From positions 1-28,017 of the forward strand of contig CABUQV010000022.1 in the NCBI GenBank assembly GCA_902493855.1: 28,017 nt of DNA, in the 5' to 3' direction. Numbering within the stretch: position 1 is the first letter of the stretch; every line of letters begins with the position of its first letter. This document shows positions 14,926-22,433 of the stretch, one piece after another. Source of the stretch: an uncultured Collinsella sp. (GTDB lineage: Bacteria; Actinomycetota; Coriobacteriia; Coriobacteriales; Coriobacteriaceae). Under the pieces are notes generated by a model that was not told the origin of the DNA, searched no databases, and was given only the letters and a program-made list of their open reading frames with translations. The position numbers were made by a program, and so were the translations under genes.

Positions 14926-15507
14926 CTACACGCGAATCGACAGGTTCTTTTTATCATCGCTCCAGTTGCAAGCATTGCGCGCGGGGCATGCAAAGCAGGC
15001 GCGCGACGCTTTGTCGGCTGCATAGAGCAGGCGCTCGAGCGGTTGGCTGTTCACGCGCAGCTTTCGATGGCCCAGAATGGCCGTCTTAATGGCTGCGGCA
15101 TCGGCCGGCTCAAACGCTACGTCATCGGGCATACCGCCGAGAATCGCATCAGCGACGCGTTCGCTTGCAACATCATGGGATATACCCGATTCATACTGTT
15201 CATCTTTGCCGATATCGTGAAGAAGTGCCGTGGCGTAGATGACCTCGCGGTCAAATTCGAGCTGTTCCTCGAGATTCTTGATCCACATAATGCGAGCGAC
15301 ATCCAGCAGGTGGTCAATACCGTGGCGGCAGAAGATGCGCCCCGATTCCAACTGTGCAATGCTGCCCAGGTGCCGCCGGAACAGACCGTTGGCACAGATG
15401 TAATCAATGCGAGGCATGGCACCAAAAGGCGCCAGGCCCGAAGCCATAAAACCGCGACGCGGCGTTCCCTCGTCAGTATTCGATGTAAAGTCGTTGACGA
15501 CTCTCAT
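14926..15507 (-). CDS. HD-domain phosphohydrolase in the folate gene cluster
   Basis: A 193-residue HD-superfamily protein. The metal-binding residues are visible as RHGIDHLLDVARI (first His), LLHDIGKDEQ (the HD pair) and the later TAILGHRK and YAADKASR segments. A C-terminal Cys group, CFACPARNACNW, could bind zinc or an iron-sulfur cluster. ATG at 15507 is 2 bases after the folE stop, so the genes are coupled. HD proteins next to folE are seen in other anaerobes. A plausible role is removal of phosphate from a pterin intermediate such as dihydroneopterin phosphates, the step between FolE and FolB, but this is inference. Confidence 0.82.
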   Translation of the reverse strand: MRVVNDFTSNTDEGTPRRGFMASGLAPFGAMPRIDYICANGLFRRHLGSIAQLESGRIFCRHGIDHLLDVARIMWIKNLEEQLEFDREVIYATALLHDIGKDEQYESGISHDVASERVADAILGGMPDDVAFEPADAAAIKTAILGHRKLRVNSQPLERLLYAADKASRACFACPARNACNWSDDKKNLSIRV

Positions 15508-15509
15508 AG

Positions 15510-16067
15510 TTAGCGTCCCAGCATCCTAAAGAATCGCTCCTCGAGCGCCGGATCGGCCTCAAAGACGCCGCGACGAGCGAGCGTCACGGTCTTGGTGCCA
15601 GGCTTTTGCACGCCGCGCATGGTCATGCACATATGCTCAGCTTCCATGAGCACAATCGCTCCCTGGGGAGCGAGATACTCCATGAGGGCATCGGCAACTT
15701 GTGCGCACAACTGCTCCTGCAGCTGCAGACGACGGGCGTAGACCTCTACCGTGCGGGCAAGCTTAGAAAGCCCTGCGACACGGCCGTTGGGGATATAGCC
15801 AATGGCAGCCTTGCCGTAAAACGGCAGCAGATGATGCTCGCACAGCGAGTAAAACGTGATGTCGCGCTCGATAACCAAATCGTTCGAAGCGACGGCAAAG
15901 GTTTTGGACAGGTGCTCCTCGGCACTCTGGTCCATACCACCGGCGATCTCACCATACATACGGGCAACGCGCGCCGGGGTCTCCAGCAGGCCCTCACGAG
16001 TTGGGTCCTCGCCTATGCCCTCAAGCAACAGCTTAATGGCGGCCTCGACTTTTTCCTGATCGACCAT
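15510..16067 (-). CDS. folE: GTP cyclohydrolase I
   Basis: A 185-residue type I GTP cyclohydrolase, which converts GTP to 7,8-dihydroneopterin triphosphate, the first step of folate synthesis. Zinc ligands are Cys76 and His79 (SLCEHHLLPF) and Cys147 (EHMCM). Other motifs are GLLETPARVARMY, GYIPNGRVAGLSKLAR and RGVQKPGT. The length is that of the compact bacterial enzyme. ATG at 16067 has GAGG 5 bases upstream; the longer frame to 16130 is not supported. It follows nrdG by 66 bases on the same strand and leads folE-HD-folB. Confidence 0.95.
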   Translation of the reverse strand: MVDQEKVEAAIKLLLEGIGEDPTREGLLETPARVARMYGEIAGGMDQSAEEHLSKTFAVASNDLVIERDITFYSLCEHHLLPFYGKAAIGYIPNGRVAGLSKLARTVEVYARRLQLQEQLCAQVADALMEYLAPQGAIVLMEAEHMCMTMRGVQKPGTKTVTLARRGVFEADPALEERFFRMLGR

Positions 16068-16133
16068 CTGGGCCTCACTTTTCCGATTTTGCGTTCGCGC
16101 TATGGTACCACGCCCTTTGGCATCGGCCACAAG

Positions 16134-16715
16134 CTACATAGTATGGGTCGAATAGACCGGATCGTCCCGCCAAAGCTCCACAGCGTCGCAAAGCGCAACG
16201 CCCTCGCGCACAGCACGGGCGCGCGTGGCGTTCATATCAATCACGCGCTGATTGCTCGAGCCCCTAAAACGCAATGAGATATCGTACAGATCCTGAACAA
16301 ACGGGCCATCCACCAACATATCGAGGCAGGCAAGGATACGGTCCGTCGCCTCGGTATGGTGACGACCACCCGGCATAAGCTCCTCGAGCACGTCGCCGGT
16401 AAAGCACCAAATGGTCTTGCCCGACCCCGCGGGATAGGCCGCACGCACGCGTTCGATAAAGTCAACAAGCCCCGCCTGATTCTCGGGCTCCATAGGCTCG
16501 CCGCCCAGAATCGTCAGGCCATCGATAAAGGGATGGTCGAGGCTCTCGATAATCTTGTCCTCGACGGCACAATCGAACGGCTCACCCGCAGCAAAGTCCC
16601 ACGCGACAGAGTTAAAGCAGTTCTTGCACCCACGACGGCACCCGCTCACAAACAGAGAAGTACGAACGCCTTCCCCATCAGCAATGTCGAAATACTTAAT
16701 GTTCGCGTAATTCAT
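16134..16715 (-). CDS. nrdG: Anaerobic ribonucleotide reductase activating enzyme
   Basis: A 193-residue radical SAM enzyme that installs the glycyl radical on NrdD under anoxia. The cluster motif is GCRRGCKNCF, with Cys26, Cys30 and Cys33 in the CxxxCxxC spacing, and the SAM-binding GGEP appears in LTILGGEPM. NYANIKYFDIADGEGVRTS is the typical NrdG start. ATG at 16715 has GGGAGAG 8 bases upstream; the longer frame runs into palindromic DNA. It lies downstream of nrdD on the same strand but 427 bases away, a gap filled by two long palindromes, so co-transcription is uncertain. Confidence 0.94.
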   Translation of the reverse strand: MNYANIKYFDIADGEGVRTSLFVSGCRRGCKNCFNSVAWDFAAGEPFDCAVEDKIIESLDHPFIDGLTILGGEPMEPENQAGLVDFIERVRAAYPAGSGKTIWCFTGDVLEELMPGGRHHTEATDRILACLDMLVDGPFVQDLYDISLRFRGSSNQRVIDMNATRARAVREGVALCDAVELWRDDPVYSTHTM

Positions 16716-16730
16716 AGGTAACTCTCCCGG

Positions 16731-16814
16731 GAGGCCGGGACATATCATCCCGTCCTCAAACATTCTCGGCCTTCGGCCTGCGAAACTGCGGGCGGGACGA
16801 TATGTCCCGGCCTC
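16731..16814. repeat. 25-bp-arm inverted repeat upstream of nrdG
   Basis: Arms at 16731-16755 and 16790-16814 are complementary at 23 of 25 positions, with an inner GGCC-TTC-GGCC hairpin. It begins 16 bases upstream of the nrdG start, directly before its ribosome binding site, so it would lie in the nrdG leader of any transcript from nrdD. Confidence 0.8.
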
Positions 16815-16828
16815 ATGCAAAGGGTAAC

Positions 16829-17056
16829 TCAATGAACGAAGCGAACATCGAGTATAGGGTTCGAGGTCCAATAAAAACCTTGTTGCAACTCAACCGCCAT
16901 CGCAAGCAAAGCGTTGTTGCAAGTCAACTCATTTCCGCTTAGAACTTCGAGGAGTGAGCAGACCGCATGCCGTATCTCAGCTACGTCAACTTGGCTGAGC
17001 CGAGAGGGCCGCTTGGGCTTTTGCTCGATATGAGTTCCGCACGCAAAGAAGGCCAC
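16829..17056 (-). CDS. Doubtful 75-residue ORF between the palindromes
   Basis: The frame starts at GTG 17056 inside the central hairpin of the 16993-17131 palindrome and encodes one arm as KPKRPSRLSQ, then CSLLEVLSGNELTCNNALL and a tail ending in NPILDVRFVH. Only AAGG at about 9 bases serves as a ribosome binding site. The composition is not absurd, but no family is recognised. It may simply be read-through of repeat DNA. Confidence 0.2.
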   Translation of the reverse strand: MAFFACGTHIEQKPKRPSRLSQVDVAEIRHAVCSLLEVLSGNELTCNNALLAMAVELQQGFYWTSNPILDVRFVH

Positions 17057-17131
17057 TTAATGTGGCCTTCGTCTTGCGCAGGACTGTCCGAAATAGCGAG
17101 CAAATGCCCAAGCGGCCCTCCCGGCTCAGCC
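16993..17131. repeat. 35-bp-arm inverted repeat between nrdD and nrdG
   Basis: Arms at 16993-17027 and 17097-17131 are complementary at about 33 of 35 positions. Inside lies a second perfect hairpin, AAGGCCAC/GTGGCCTT, near 17048-17070. On the minus strand this inner hairpin is followed by CTTT, so it may end nrdD transcripts. The 139-bp unit with long terminal inverted repeats looks like a miniature transposable element, but no target-site duplication is visible. Confidence 0.8.
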
Positions 17132-17142
17132 CCGGAGCGGTA

Positions 17143-19365
17143 TTAGAGATGCAGCACGCGGTCGCGGATCTCCTCGGTTCGGCCCTGGTTCCAGAACTGG
17201 GTACCGATGTAGCCGCACGTGCGACGGGCAACATTCATCTTCTCCTGATCGCGGTTGCCGCAGTTAGGGCACTCCCACACCAGCTTGCCGTCATCCTCGA
17301 CAATCTTGATCTCACCGTCGTAGCCGCACACCTGGCAGTAGTCGCTCTTGGTGTTGAGCTCGGCGTACATGATGTTGTCGTAGATGTACTGCATCACGCG
17401 AATGACAGCCTTGAGGTTGTCCTGCATGTTGGGAACCTCGACGTAGGAGATGGCACCGCCCGGCGAAAGCTGCTGGAACATGCCCTCAAACTTAAGCTTA
17501 TCGAAGGCGTCGATCTCCTCGGACACGTGGACGTGGTAGCTGTTGGTGATGTAGCCCTTGTCCGTCACGCCCGGGATGATGCCAAAACGACGCTGCAGGC
17601 ACTTGGCGAACTTGTAGGTCGTCGACTCAAGCGGGGTACCGTACAGCGAGAAGTCAATATCGCTTTCGGCCTTCCACTCGGCGCACTTGTCGTTCATGCG
17701 CTGCATGACGGCCATGGCAAACGGCGTGCCCTCCTTCTCGGTGTGGCTGTGGCCCGTCATGTACTTGACGCACTCGTACAGGCCGGCATAACCCAGACTA
17801 ATGGTGGAGTAACCGCCCACGAGCAGCTTGTCGATCGTCTCGCCCTTCTTCAGACGAGCGAGGGCGCCGTACTGCCACAGAATCGGTGCGGCGTCAGAAA
17901 GCGTACCCATCAGGCGCTCATGACGGCACAGCAGGGCACGGTGGCACAGCTCAAGGCGCTCATCGAAGATCTTCCAGAACTTATCCATATCCTGATGCGA
18001 GCTCAGCGCGACATCGGGCAGGTTGATGGTCACGACGCCCTGGTTAAAGCGACCATAGTACTTGGGCTTGTTCGGGTCGTAGTTTAGCGCGTTGGCAACG
18101 TTGTTAAAGCCGTTGCCCGAGCGGTCGGGCGTCAAGAAGCTGCGGCAGCCCATGCAGGTATAGCAGTCGCCGTTACCCGCGGTCTCGCCCTTCGACAGCT
18201 TGAGCTCGCGCATCTTTTTCTCGGAGATGTAATCGGGCACCATACGCTTGGCAGTGCACTTGGCAGCCAGCTGGGTCAGGTAGAAGTACGGGGAATCCTC
18301 GTGAACGTTATCGTCCTCGAGTACATAGATAAGCTTGGGGAATGCCGGGGTGATCCATACGCCGGCCTCGTTCTTAACGCCCTCGTAGCGCTGGCGAAGC
18401 GTCTCCTCCACGATCATGGCAAGGTCGTGCTTCTCCTGAGGCGTACGGGCCTCGTTAAGATACATAAAGACCGTCACGAACGGCGCCTGGCCATTGGTGG
18501 TCATAAGGGTCACGACCTGATACTGAATCGTCTGAACGCCGCGACGGATCTCGTCACGCAGGCGATCCTCAACAACCTCGCGGACCTTTTCGGGAGATGC
18601 GGAAACGCCGAGCTCCTCGAGCTCGCGGGCGACCTCGACGCGAATCTTTTGACGGCTCACCTCGACGAACGGGGCAAGATGGGTCAGCGAAATCGACTGG
18701 CCACCATACTGGGAGGAAGCAACCTGGGCGATGATCTGCGTCGCGATGTTGCAGGCGGTCGAGAAGCTGTGCGGCTTCTCAATCAGCGTACCCGAGATAA
18801 CAGTACCGTTCTGGAGCATATCCTCCAGGTTCACCAGGTCGCAGTTATGCATGTGCTGGGCAAAGTAGTCCGAATCATGGAAGTGGATCAGACCCTCATT
18901 GTGAGCATCCACAATCTCCTGGGGCAGCAGCACACGCTGGGTCAGGTCCTTGGAGATCTCGCCGGCCATGTAGTCACGCTGAACGGAATTGACGGTCGGG
19001 TTCTTGTTGGAGTTCTCCTGCTTGACCTCTTCGTTGTTGCACTCAATCAGCGACAGAATCTTGTCGTCGGTCGTGTTCTTCTGGCGCTTCAGGCTCTGAA
19101 CATAGCGATAGATGATGTAATGGCGAGCGACCTCGTAGCAGTCGAGACGCATGATCTCGTCCTCGACCAGATCCTGAATCTCCTCGACCGACACGGTGTG
19201 GCCCGCGTTCTCGCATGCCTCGGCGACGTTTTGTGCCGCGTAAACCACCTGGCGGTCGGTAAGACGAGAGCTCTCCTCGACCTCCAAGTTTGCGGCGCGG
19301 ATGGCATTGACGATCTTATCGATGTCAAAGACAACCTCGGTGCCGCTGCGCTTGATGATCTTCAT
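17143..19365 (-). CDS. nrdD: Anaerobic ribonucleoside-triphosphate reductase (class III)
   Basis: A 740-residue class III ribonucleotide reductase that makes dNTPs from NTPs with a glycyl radical and formate. An ATP-cone allosteric domain (MKIIKRSGTEVVFDIDKI...) occupies about residues 1-95. The catalytic barrel includes HFHDSDYFAQHMHNCDLVNL and CYTCMGCRSFLTPDR. The C-terminal zinc site uses two CxxC pairs (CQVC, CPNC), followed by RRTCGYIGTQFW with the radical-bearing Gly718. ATG at 19365 is preceded by GAGG; upstream codons to 19395 are unsupported. A promoter with NrdR box lies at 19589-19638. The partner activase nrdG lies downstream. Confidence 0.96.
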   Translation of the reverse strand: MKIIKRSGTEVVFDIDKIVNAIRAANLEVEESSRLTDRQVVYAAQNVAEACENAGHTVSVEEIQDLVEDEIMRLDCYEVARHYIIYRYVQSLKRQKNTTDDKILSLIECNNEEVKQENSNKNPTVNSVQRDYMAGEISKDLTQRVLLPQEIVDAHNEGLIHFHDSDYFAQHMHNCDLVNLEDMLQNGTVISGTLIEKPHSFSTACNIATQIIAQVASSQYGGQSISLTHLAPFVEVSRQKIRVEVARELEELGVSASPEKVREVVEDRLRDEIRRGVQTIQYQVVTLMTTNGQAPFVTVFMYLNEARTPQEKHDLAMIVEETLRQRYEGVKNEAGVWITPAFPKLIYVLEDDNVHEDSPYFYLTQLAAKCTAKRMVPDYISEKKMRELKLSKGETAGNGDCYTCMGCRSFLTPDRSGNGFNNVANALNYDPNKPKYYGRFNQGVVTINLPDVALSSHQDMDKFWKIFDERLELCHRALLCRHERLMGTLSDAAPILWQYGALARLKKGETIDKLLVGGYSTISLGYAGLYECVKYMTGHSHTEKEGTPFAMAVMQRMNDKCAEWKAESDIDFSLYGTPLESTTYKFAKCLQRRFGIIPGVTDKGYITNSYHVHVSEEIDAFDKLKFEGMFQQLSPGGAISYVEVPNMQDNLKAVIRVMQYIYDNIMYAELNTKSDYCQVCGYDGEIKIVEDDGKLVWECPNCGNRDQEKMNVARRTCGYIGTQFWNQGRTEEIRDRVLHL

Positions 19366-19588
19366 CCTCTTGCCTCTTTCGTATCGTAGCCTCATCGCGC
19401 TTCAGAGCCAAACGATACCTGGCAGGGCTTGCCCCTGTCTTGCGGCGCCGTCGCGCAATCTGTGTTCTCGATAAACCATAAGCCTCCATGCGGACATTCC
19501 CTGGAGCCGATCAAGCGCCTCAAGGACACGTTCAAAAGAGGCAGTTAAGGTCTTCGTTCTCTGTCCGCCATCTATCATACGACAAAGA

Positions 19589-19638
19589 GGCATCTATATC
19601 CTGTATTCTTTTTTTAGGTCAAACACAACATATAGTGT
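19589..19638 (-). promoter_or_regulatory. nrdD promoter with NrdR box
   Basis: On the minus strand, -35 TTGACC (19617-19622) and -10 TATAGA (19593-19598) are separated by 18 bases. Directly upstream, 19623-19638 reads ACACTATATGTTGTGT on the minus strand, an excellent match to the NrdR consensus acaCwAtATaTwGtgt. A degenerate second box (19589-19604) overlaps the -10, centres 34 bases apart. Paired NrdR boxes at nrd promoters are known. The leader to nrdD would be about 220 bases. Confidence 0.78.
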
Positions 19639-19639
19639 T

Positions 19640-19954
19640 TCAGCAGGTCAAAGCAATTAGTCATTTTGCAGACGCATTAAAAATGAGGGGTTCTTGGCAA
19701 GTCGGTAAAACGCTACCAACACGGCTACCTGCATGGCAGTTATAAAACCCCCTTAGTCAAGCCGCTGACAAATCCTACCAAAATCAAGTCGCTCACGCCA
19801 AAAGAATCCAAAAGATTATGCTTGACCAACATGTTGCGGTCACGATCGGCCAGGACGTATGCAATCTGCCGGCACCTCTACGGGATGCGAAGACCATCGC
19901 GTACAGACCTTGGATCAATATTTGGTGGCTTATATTGGCGGCGTGCTTGGTGGC
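19640..19954. other. Intergenic stretch, no gene seen
   Basis: This lies between the nrdD control region and the end of the Gly-Val tRNA transcript. A plus-strand 64-residue frame starting at 19818 has no ribosome binding site and runs into the tRNA-Val gene, so it is rejected. No strong hairpin or promoter is visible. Confidence 0.4.
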
Positions 19955-19991
19955 AAAACAAAACAGCCCAGAGGATATAGCCTCTGAGCTG
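19955..19991 (-). terminator. Terminator of the Gly-Val tRNA transcript
   Basis: On the minus strand CAGCTCAGAGG pairs with CCTCTGGGCTG (two G-U pairs) over a CTATAT loop, followed by TTTTGTTTT. It begins 9 bases after the tRNA-Val CCA end. Confidence 0.88.
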
Positions 19992-19999
19992 CGAACATT

Positions 20000-20074
20000 T
20001 GGTGGGCGTTAGAAGATTTGAACTTCTGACCTCTTCCGTGTCAGGGAAGCGCTCTCCCCCTGAGCTAAACGCCC
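20000..20074 (-). tRNA. tRNA-Val (GAC)
   Basis: A full cloverleaf reads from GGGCGTT at 20074, with D stem GCTC/GAGC, anticodon stem CTTCC/GGAAG around CTGACAC (anticodon GAC), T stem AGAAG/CTTCT with loop TTCAAAT, and encoded CCA at 20000-20002. It is 3 bases downstream of tRNA-Gly and shares its transcript. Confidence 0.96.
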
Positions 20075-20077
20075 AAA

Positions 20078-20153
20078 TGGAGCGGACAACGGGGCTCGAA
20101 CCCGCGACCCCAACCTTGGCAAGGTTGTGCTCTACCAACTGAGCCATGTCCGC
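20078..20153 (-). tRNA. tRNA-Gly (GCC), copy 1
   Basis: The cloverleaf starts GCGGACA, with anticodon stem CAACC/GGTTG around TTGCCAA (anticodon GCC), T arm GCGGG-TTCGAGC-CCCGT and encoded CCA. It appears identical to the copies at 22208 and 22434. It is first in a Gly-Val transcript driven by the promoter at 20166-20194. Confidence 0.96.
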
Positions 20154-20165
20154 CTGCGAGGATTT

Positions 20166-20217
20166 AATATACGGGATGATCCACCCAAATGCAAGAACTT
20201 TTTTTTAAAAAGTTTTG
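20166..20217 (-). promoter_or_regulatory. tRNA-Gly-Val promoter with A/T-tract
   Basis: On the minus strand -35 TTGCAT (20189-20194) and -10 TATATT (20166-20171) are 17 bases apart, placing the start a few bases before the tRNA. Just upstream is AACTTTTTAAAAAAAAGTT, an A/T dyad like those at the other tRNA promoters in this window, acting as a likely UP-type element. Confidence 0.8.
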
Positions 20218-20295
20218 CGACGCCCTCGCGAACCTCGCGAAGACATCAGCCACCACGGAAGGCGCAGGCAAACGCAAACTCGCCGCAAGAGGCCA

Positions 20296-22029
20296 CTACA
20301 TCTCGCCGAGCATGATCCAGGCAGAGCTGTCCTGCGCGAGCCTGCCGTCTGCAAGCGGTGATGAGGTGAGCAGGACCCTGCCCGCCGGCAGCTCCACAGG
20401 TGCTGCACCGAAGTTCGTCACACACGCCCAGCCGTTATCGCGGCGATAGGCGATGACGCCGCCCTCAGCGCCCTCGGCACCATCCGCAAGACCGGTGCGC
20501 CCGTCAAGATCGAGCCACGCAAGATCGTTGGCGCACCCGCGCAGCTTGCGCCGCAGCCAGAGGGCGTCACGATAGAGCGCAAGCATCGATGTCGGGTCCG
20601 CTTCTTCCTTATCGGCAGCATAATCGGAAAACCATGCAGGCTGCGGCAGATGAGGCGCTGCATCGGCGTCTGCCGGCGAAAACCCAAACGATCCGCCATG
20701 CGCGGGATCGTCCGCTGCCACCCACGGCAGGGGCACACGACAGCCGTCGCGCCCCTTCTCACGCTTCGGTCCGTGCGTATTGGTCGCAGTAGGGTCTTCG
20801 AGTGCAGCCCACGGGATATCAGCCACCTCAAAAAGGCCGAGCTCCTCACCCTGATACACGTATGCCGAGCCCGGAAGCGCCAGCTCAAGCAAAAGGGCCG
20901 CCCGCGCGCGGCGCTCGCCGAGTTCACGGTCCTCGTCATAAGACGACCCGTCGCGCAAGAGCCAGTCGAGCGCAATCTGGTGGTAGCGCGTCGCCTTGAT
21001 TTGCGGCAGGGCATAGCGTGTCGCCACGCGCGGCACGTCGTGGTTGGAGAGTACCCAGGTCGAGGCGGAATCGGATTCGACGGATGCCTTCAAGCCCTTC
21101 TCGATTGCAGTGTGCATGTCATCATAGGTCCAAGTGGCCTTGGCAAACTCAAAGTTGAATGTCTGGCCAAGCTCGCTGGGACGCGCGTAGAGATACTGGC
21201 GCTCGGGCAGCACCCACGCCTCGGCAACGGCACTGCGCGGCGGATTATAGCGGTCGAACACGCGGCGCCACTCGCGATAGATCTCGTGGACCTCATTGCG
21301 GTCCCACAGCGGATGGGTGCCGTCGTCAACCATGTCATCGCCCTCGGCGAGATGCCACCGGTCGAGGTCATCGCGGTCGAGATCCTTGGCGAGACCCTGC
21401 GCCACATCAATGCGAAAGCCGTCGACGCCTCGATCGCTCCAAAACGCCAGGACGTCGCAAAAGAGCGCGTGAACCTCAGGGCATGACCAGTCAAAGTCCG
21501 GCTGCTCGGGCGTAAACATGTGCAGATACCACTGACCGTCCGCAACACGCGTCCATGCGGGGCCGCCAAAGTTGGCATTCCAATTGGTGGGAGGCAGCTC
21601 GCCATGCTCGCCGCGACCATCGCGGAAGATATAACGGGCGCGTTCGGGCGATCCGGGGCCGGCGGCAAGAGCGGCTTTGAACCAGGGGTGCTGGTTGGAT
21701 GAATGGTTGGGCACGATGTCGACGATGACCTTGATGCCGCGCGCGTGAGCCGCAGCGATCATGTCATCGAAGTCGTCAAGCGAGCCGAGACGTGGGTCGA
21801 CATCGCAGTAGTCCGCCACATCATAGCCGCCATCGACAAGAGGCGAAGGGTAAAACGGGCTCAGCCAGATGGCCTCGATACCCAGTCGCTCAAGATAGTC
21901 CATCTGCTGGGTAATGCCCGCGATATCGCCCAGACCCGAACCAGTCGAATCCTTAAACGAGCGCGGGTAGATCTGATAGATCGCGGCATCGGACATCCAC
22001 GAGCGCGAAGAAGACTTTTCTGTAGCCAT
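20296..22029 (-). CDS. GH13 alpha-glucosidase (oligo-1,6/maltose type)
   Basis: A 577-residue alpha-amylase-superfamily glucosidase, cytoplasmic (no signal peptide), which releases glucose from maltose-type or isomalto-oligosaccharides. The (beta/alpha)8 barrel begins AAIYQIYPRSFKDSTGSGLG. Conserved regions include VDIVPNHSS, GFRIDVAQGL with nucleophile Asp208, VAEAWVLPER with acid/base Glu270, and LSNHDVPR with Asp331. GFRIDVAxGL and AEAW are typical of actinobacterial alpha-glucosidases (probably GH13_30), although subfamily needs alignment. ATG at 22029 has GGGAG about 9 bases upstream; the frame to 22119 lacks support. It stands alone between tRNA clusters, without visible sugar transporter or regulator genes. 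Confidence 0.92.
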   Translation of the reverse strand: MATEKSSSRSWMSDAAIYQIYPRSFKDSTGSGLGDIAGITQQMDYLERLGIEAIWLSPFYPSPLVDGGYDVADYCDVDPRLGSLDDFDDMIAAAHARGIKVIVDIVPNHSSNQHPWFKAALAAGPGSPERARYIFRDGRGEHGELPPTNWNANFGGPAWTRVADGQWYLHMFTPEQPDFDWSCPEVHALFCDVLAFWSDRGVDGFRIDVAQGLAKDLDRDDLDRWHLAEGDDMVDDGTHPLWDRNEVHEIYREWRRVFDRYNPPRSAVAEAWVLPERQYLYARPSELGQTFNFEFAKATWTYDDMHTAIEKGLKASVESDSASTWVLSNHDVPRVATRYALPQIKATRYHQIALDWLLRDGSSYDEDRELGERRARAALLLELALPGSAYVYQGEELGLFEVADIPWAALEDPTATNTHGPKREKGRDGCRVPLPWVAADDPAHGGSFGFSPADADAAPHLPQPAWFSDYAADKEEADPTSMLALYRDALWLRRKLRGCANDLAWLDLDGRTGLADGAEGAEGGVIAYRRDNGWACVTNFGAAPVELPAGRVLLTSSPLADGRLAQDSSAWIMLGEM

Positions 22030-22169
22030 GGGGCGTATCTCCCTTGCAACGAGGTTATGCGAGATGCCCACGATGATACGCCCAAAGCGGACATTCGCGA
22101 CAAACAACGCCACAGCCACGCCCCAAAACGATCGCTCCCTCGCGGGTTCGAGCCCAGGCGACGGGTACG

Positions 22170-22199
22170 AAAAAGCCCGGCTACCGTAGTAGTCGGGCT
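22170..22199 (-). terminator. Terminator of the Gly-Cys-Gly tRNA transcript
   Basis: On the minus strand AGCCCG-A-CTAC pairs with GTAG-C-CGGGCT, followed by TTTTT. It starts 8 bases after the last tRNA-Gly. Confidence 0.9.
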
Positions 22200-22207
22200 G
22201 TTACGTT

Positions 22208-22283
22208 TGGAGCGGACAACGGGGCTCGAACCCGCGACCCCAACCTTGGCAAGGTTGTGCTCTACCAACTGAGCCATGTCCGC
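22208..22283 (-). tRNA. tRNA-Gly (GCC), copy 2
   Basis: The sequence appears identical to copy 1 at 20078, with anticodon GCC and encoded CCA at 22208-22210. It is the last gene of the Gly-Cys-Gly cluster. Confidence 0.96.
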
Positions 22284-22291
22284 ATATGTAA

Positions 22292-22316
22292 AACAAATCG
22301 GGCGCCGGAGCGCCCG
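22292..22316 (-). terminator. Terminator-like hairpin between tRNA-Cys and tRNA-Gly
   Basis: On the minus strand CGGGCGC (22310-22316) pairs with GCGCCCG (22299-22305) over a 4-base loop, followed by ATTTGTTTT. It lies between two tRNAs that are only 42 bases apart, so it is either a partial terminator or a processing signal. Confidence 0.6.
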
Positions 22317-22325
22317 GATGTTGCC

Positions 22326-22399
22326 TGGAGGCGAAGCCCGGATTCGAACCGGGGGTAAAGGCTTTGCAGGCCTCTGCCTTACCACTTGGCCACTTCGCC
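22326..22399 (-). tRNA. tRNA-Cys (GCA)
   Basis: The cloverleaf starts GGCGAAG at 22399. Anticodon loop CTGCAAA (anticodon GCA) is closed by GAGGC/GCCTT with one G-U pair; T arm CCCGG-TTCGAAT-CCGGG; encoded CCA at 22326-22328. Confidence 0.95.
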
Positions 22400-22400
22400 G

Positions 22401-22423
22401 AAAAAGGACCGCCTAAACGGTCC
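22401..22423 (-). terminator. Terminator-like hairpin between tRNA-Gly and tRNA-Cys
   Basis: On the minus strand GGACCG pairs with CGGTCC over TTTAGG, followed by TTTTT, ending 1 base before the tRNA-Cys 5' end. It has all features of an intrinsic terminator inside a tRNA operon. Confidence 0.7.
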
Positions 22424-22433
22424 GGAAATGCAA

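Noticed and set aside
16880..16928. Two TTGTTGCAAsTCAAC direct repeats 34 bases apart
   Set aside because: They are suggestive of an operator but are too far from nrdG and inside repeat-derived DNA; no known regulator fits.
17062..18087. Long plus-strand frames opposite nrdD
   Set aside because: They are shadows of the nrdD codon pattern and lack conserved motifs or ribosome binding sites.
19402..19593. 63-residue minus-strand frame in the nrdD leader
   Set aside because: Its ATG overlaps the predicted -10 box, internal ATGs have no ribosome binding site, and it is more likely leader RNA.
19818..20012. 64-residue plus-strand frame before the tRNA-Val gene
   Set aside because: There is no Shine-Dalgarno sequence and it runs through the terminator into a tRNA on the other strand.
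22136..22165. GGGTTCGAGCCC on the plus strand resembling a tRNA T-arm
   Set aside because: The stem and loop lengths do not fit a T-arm, and no acceptor, D or anticodon arms are present.
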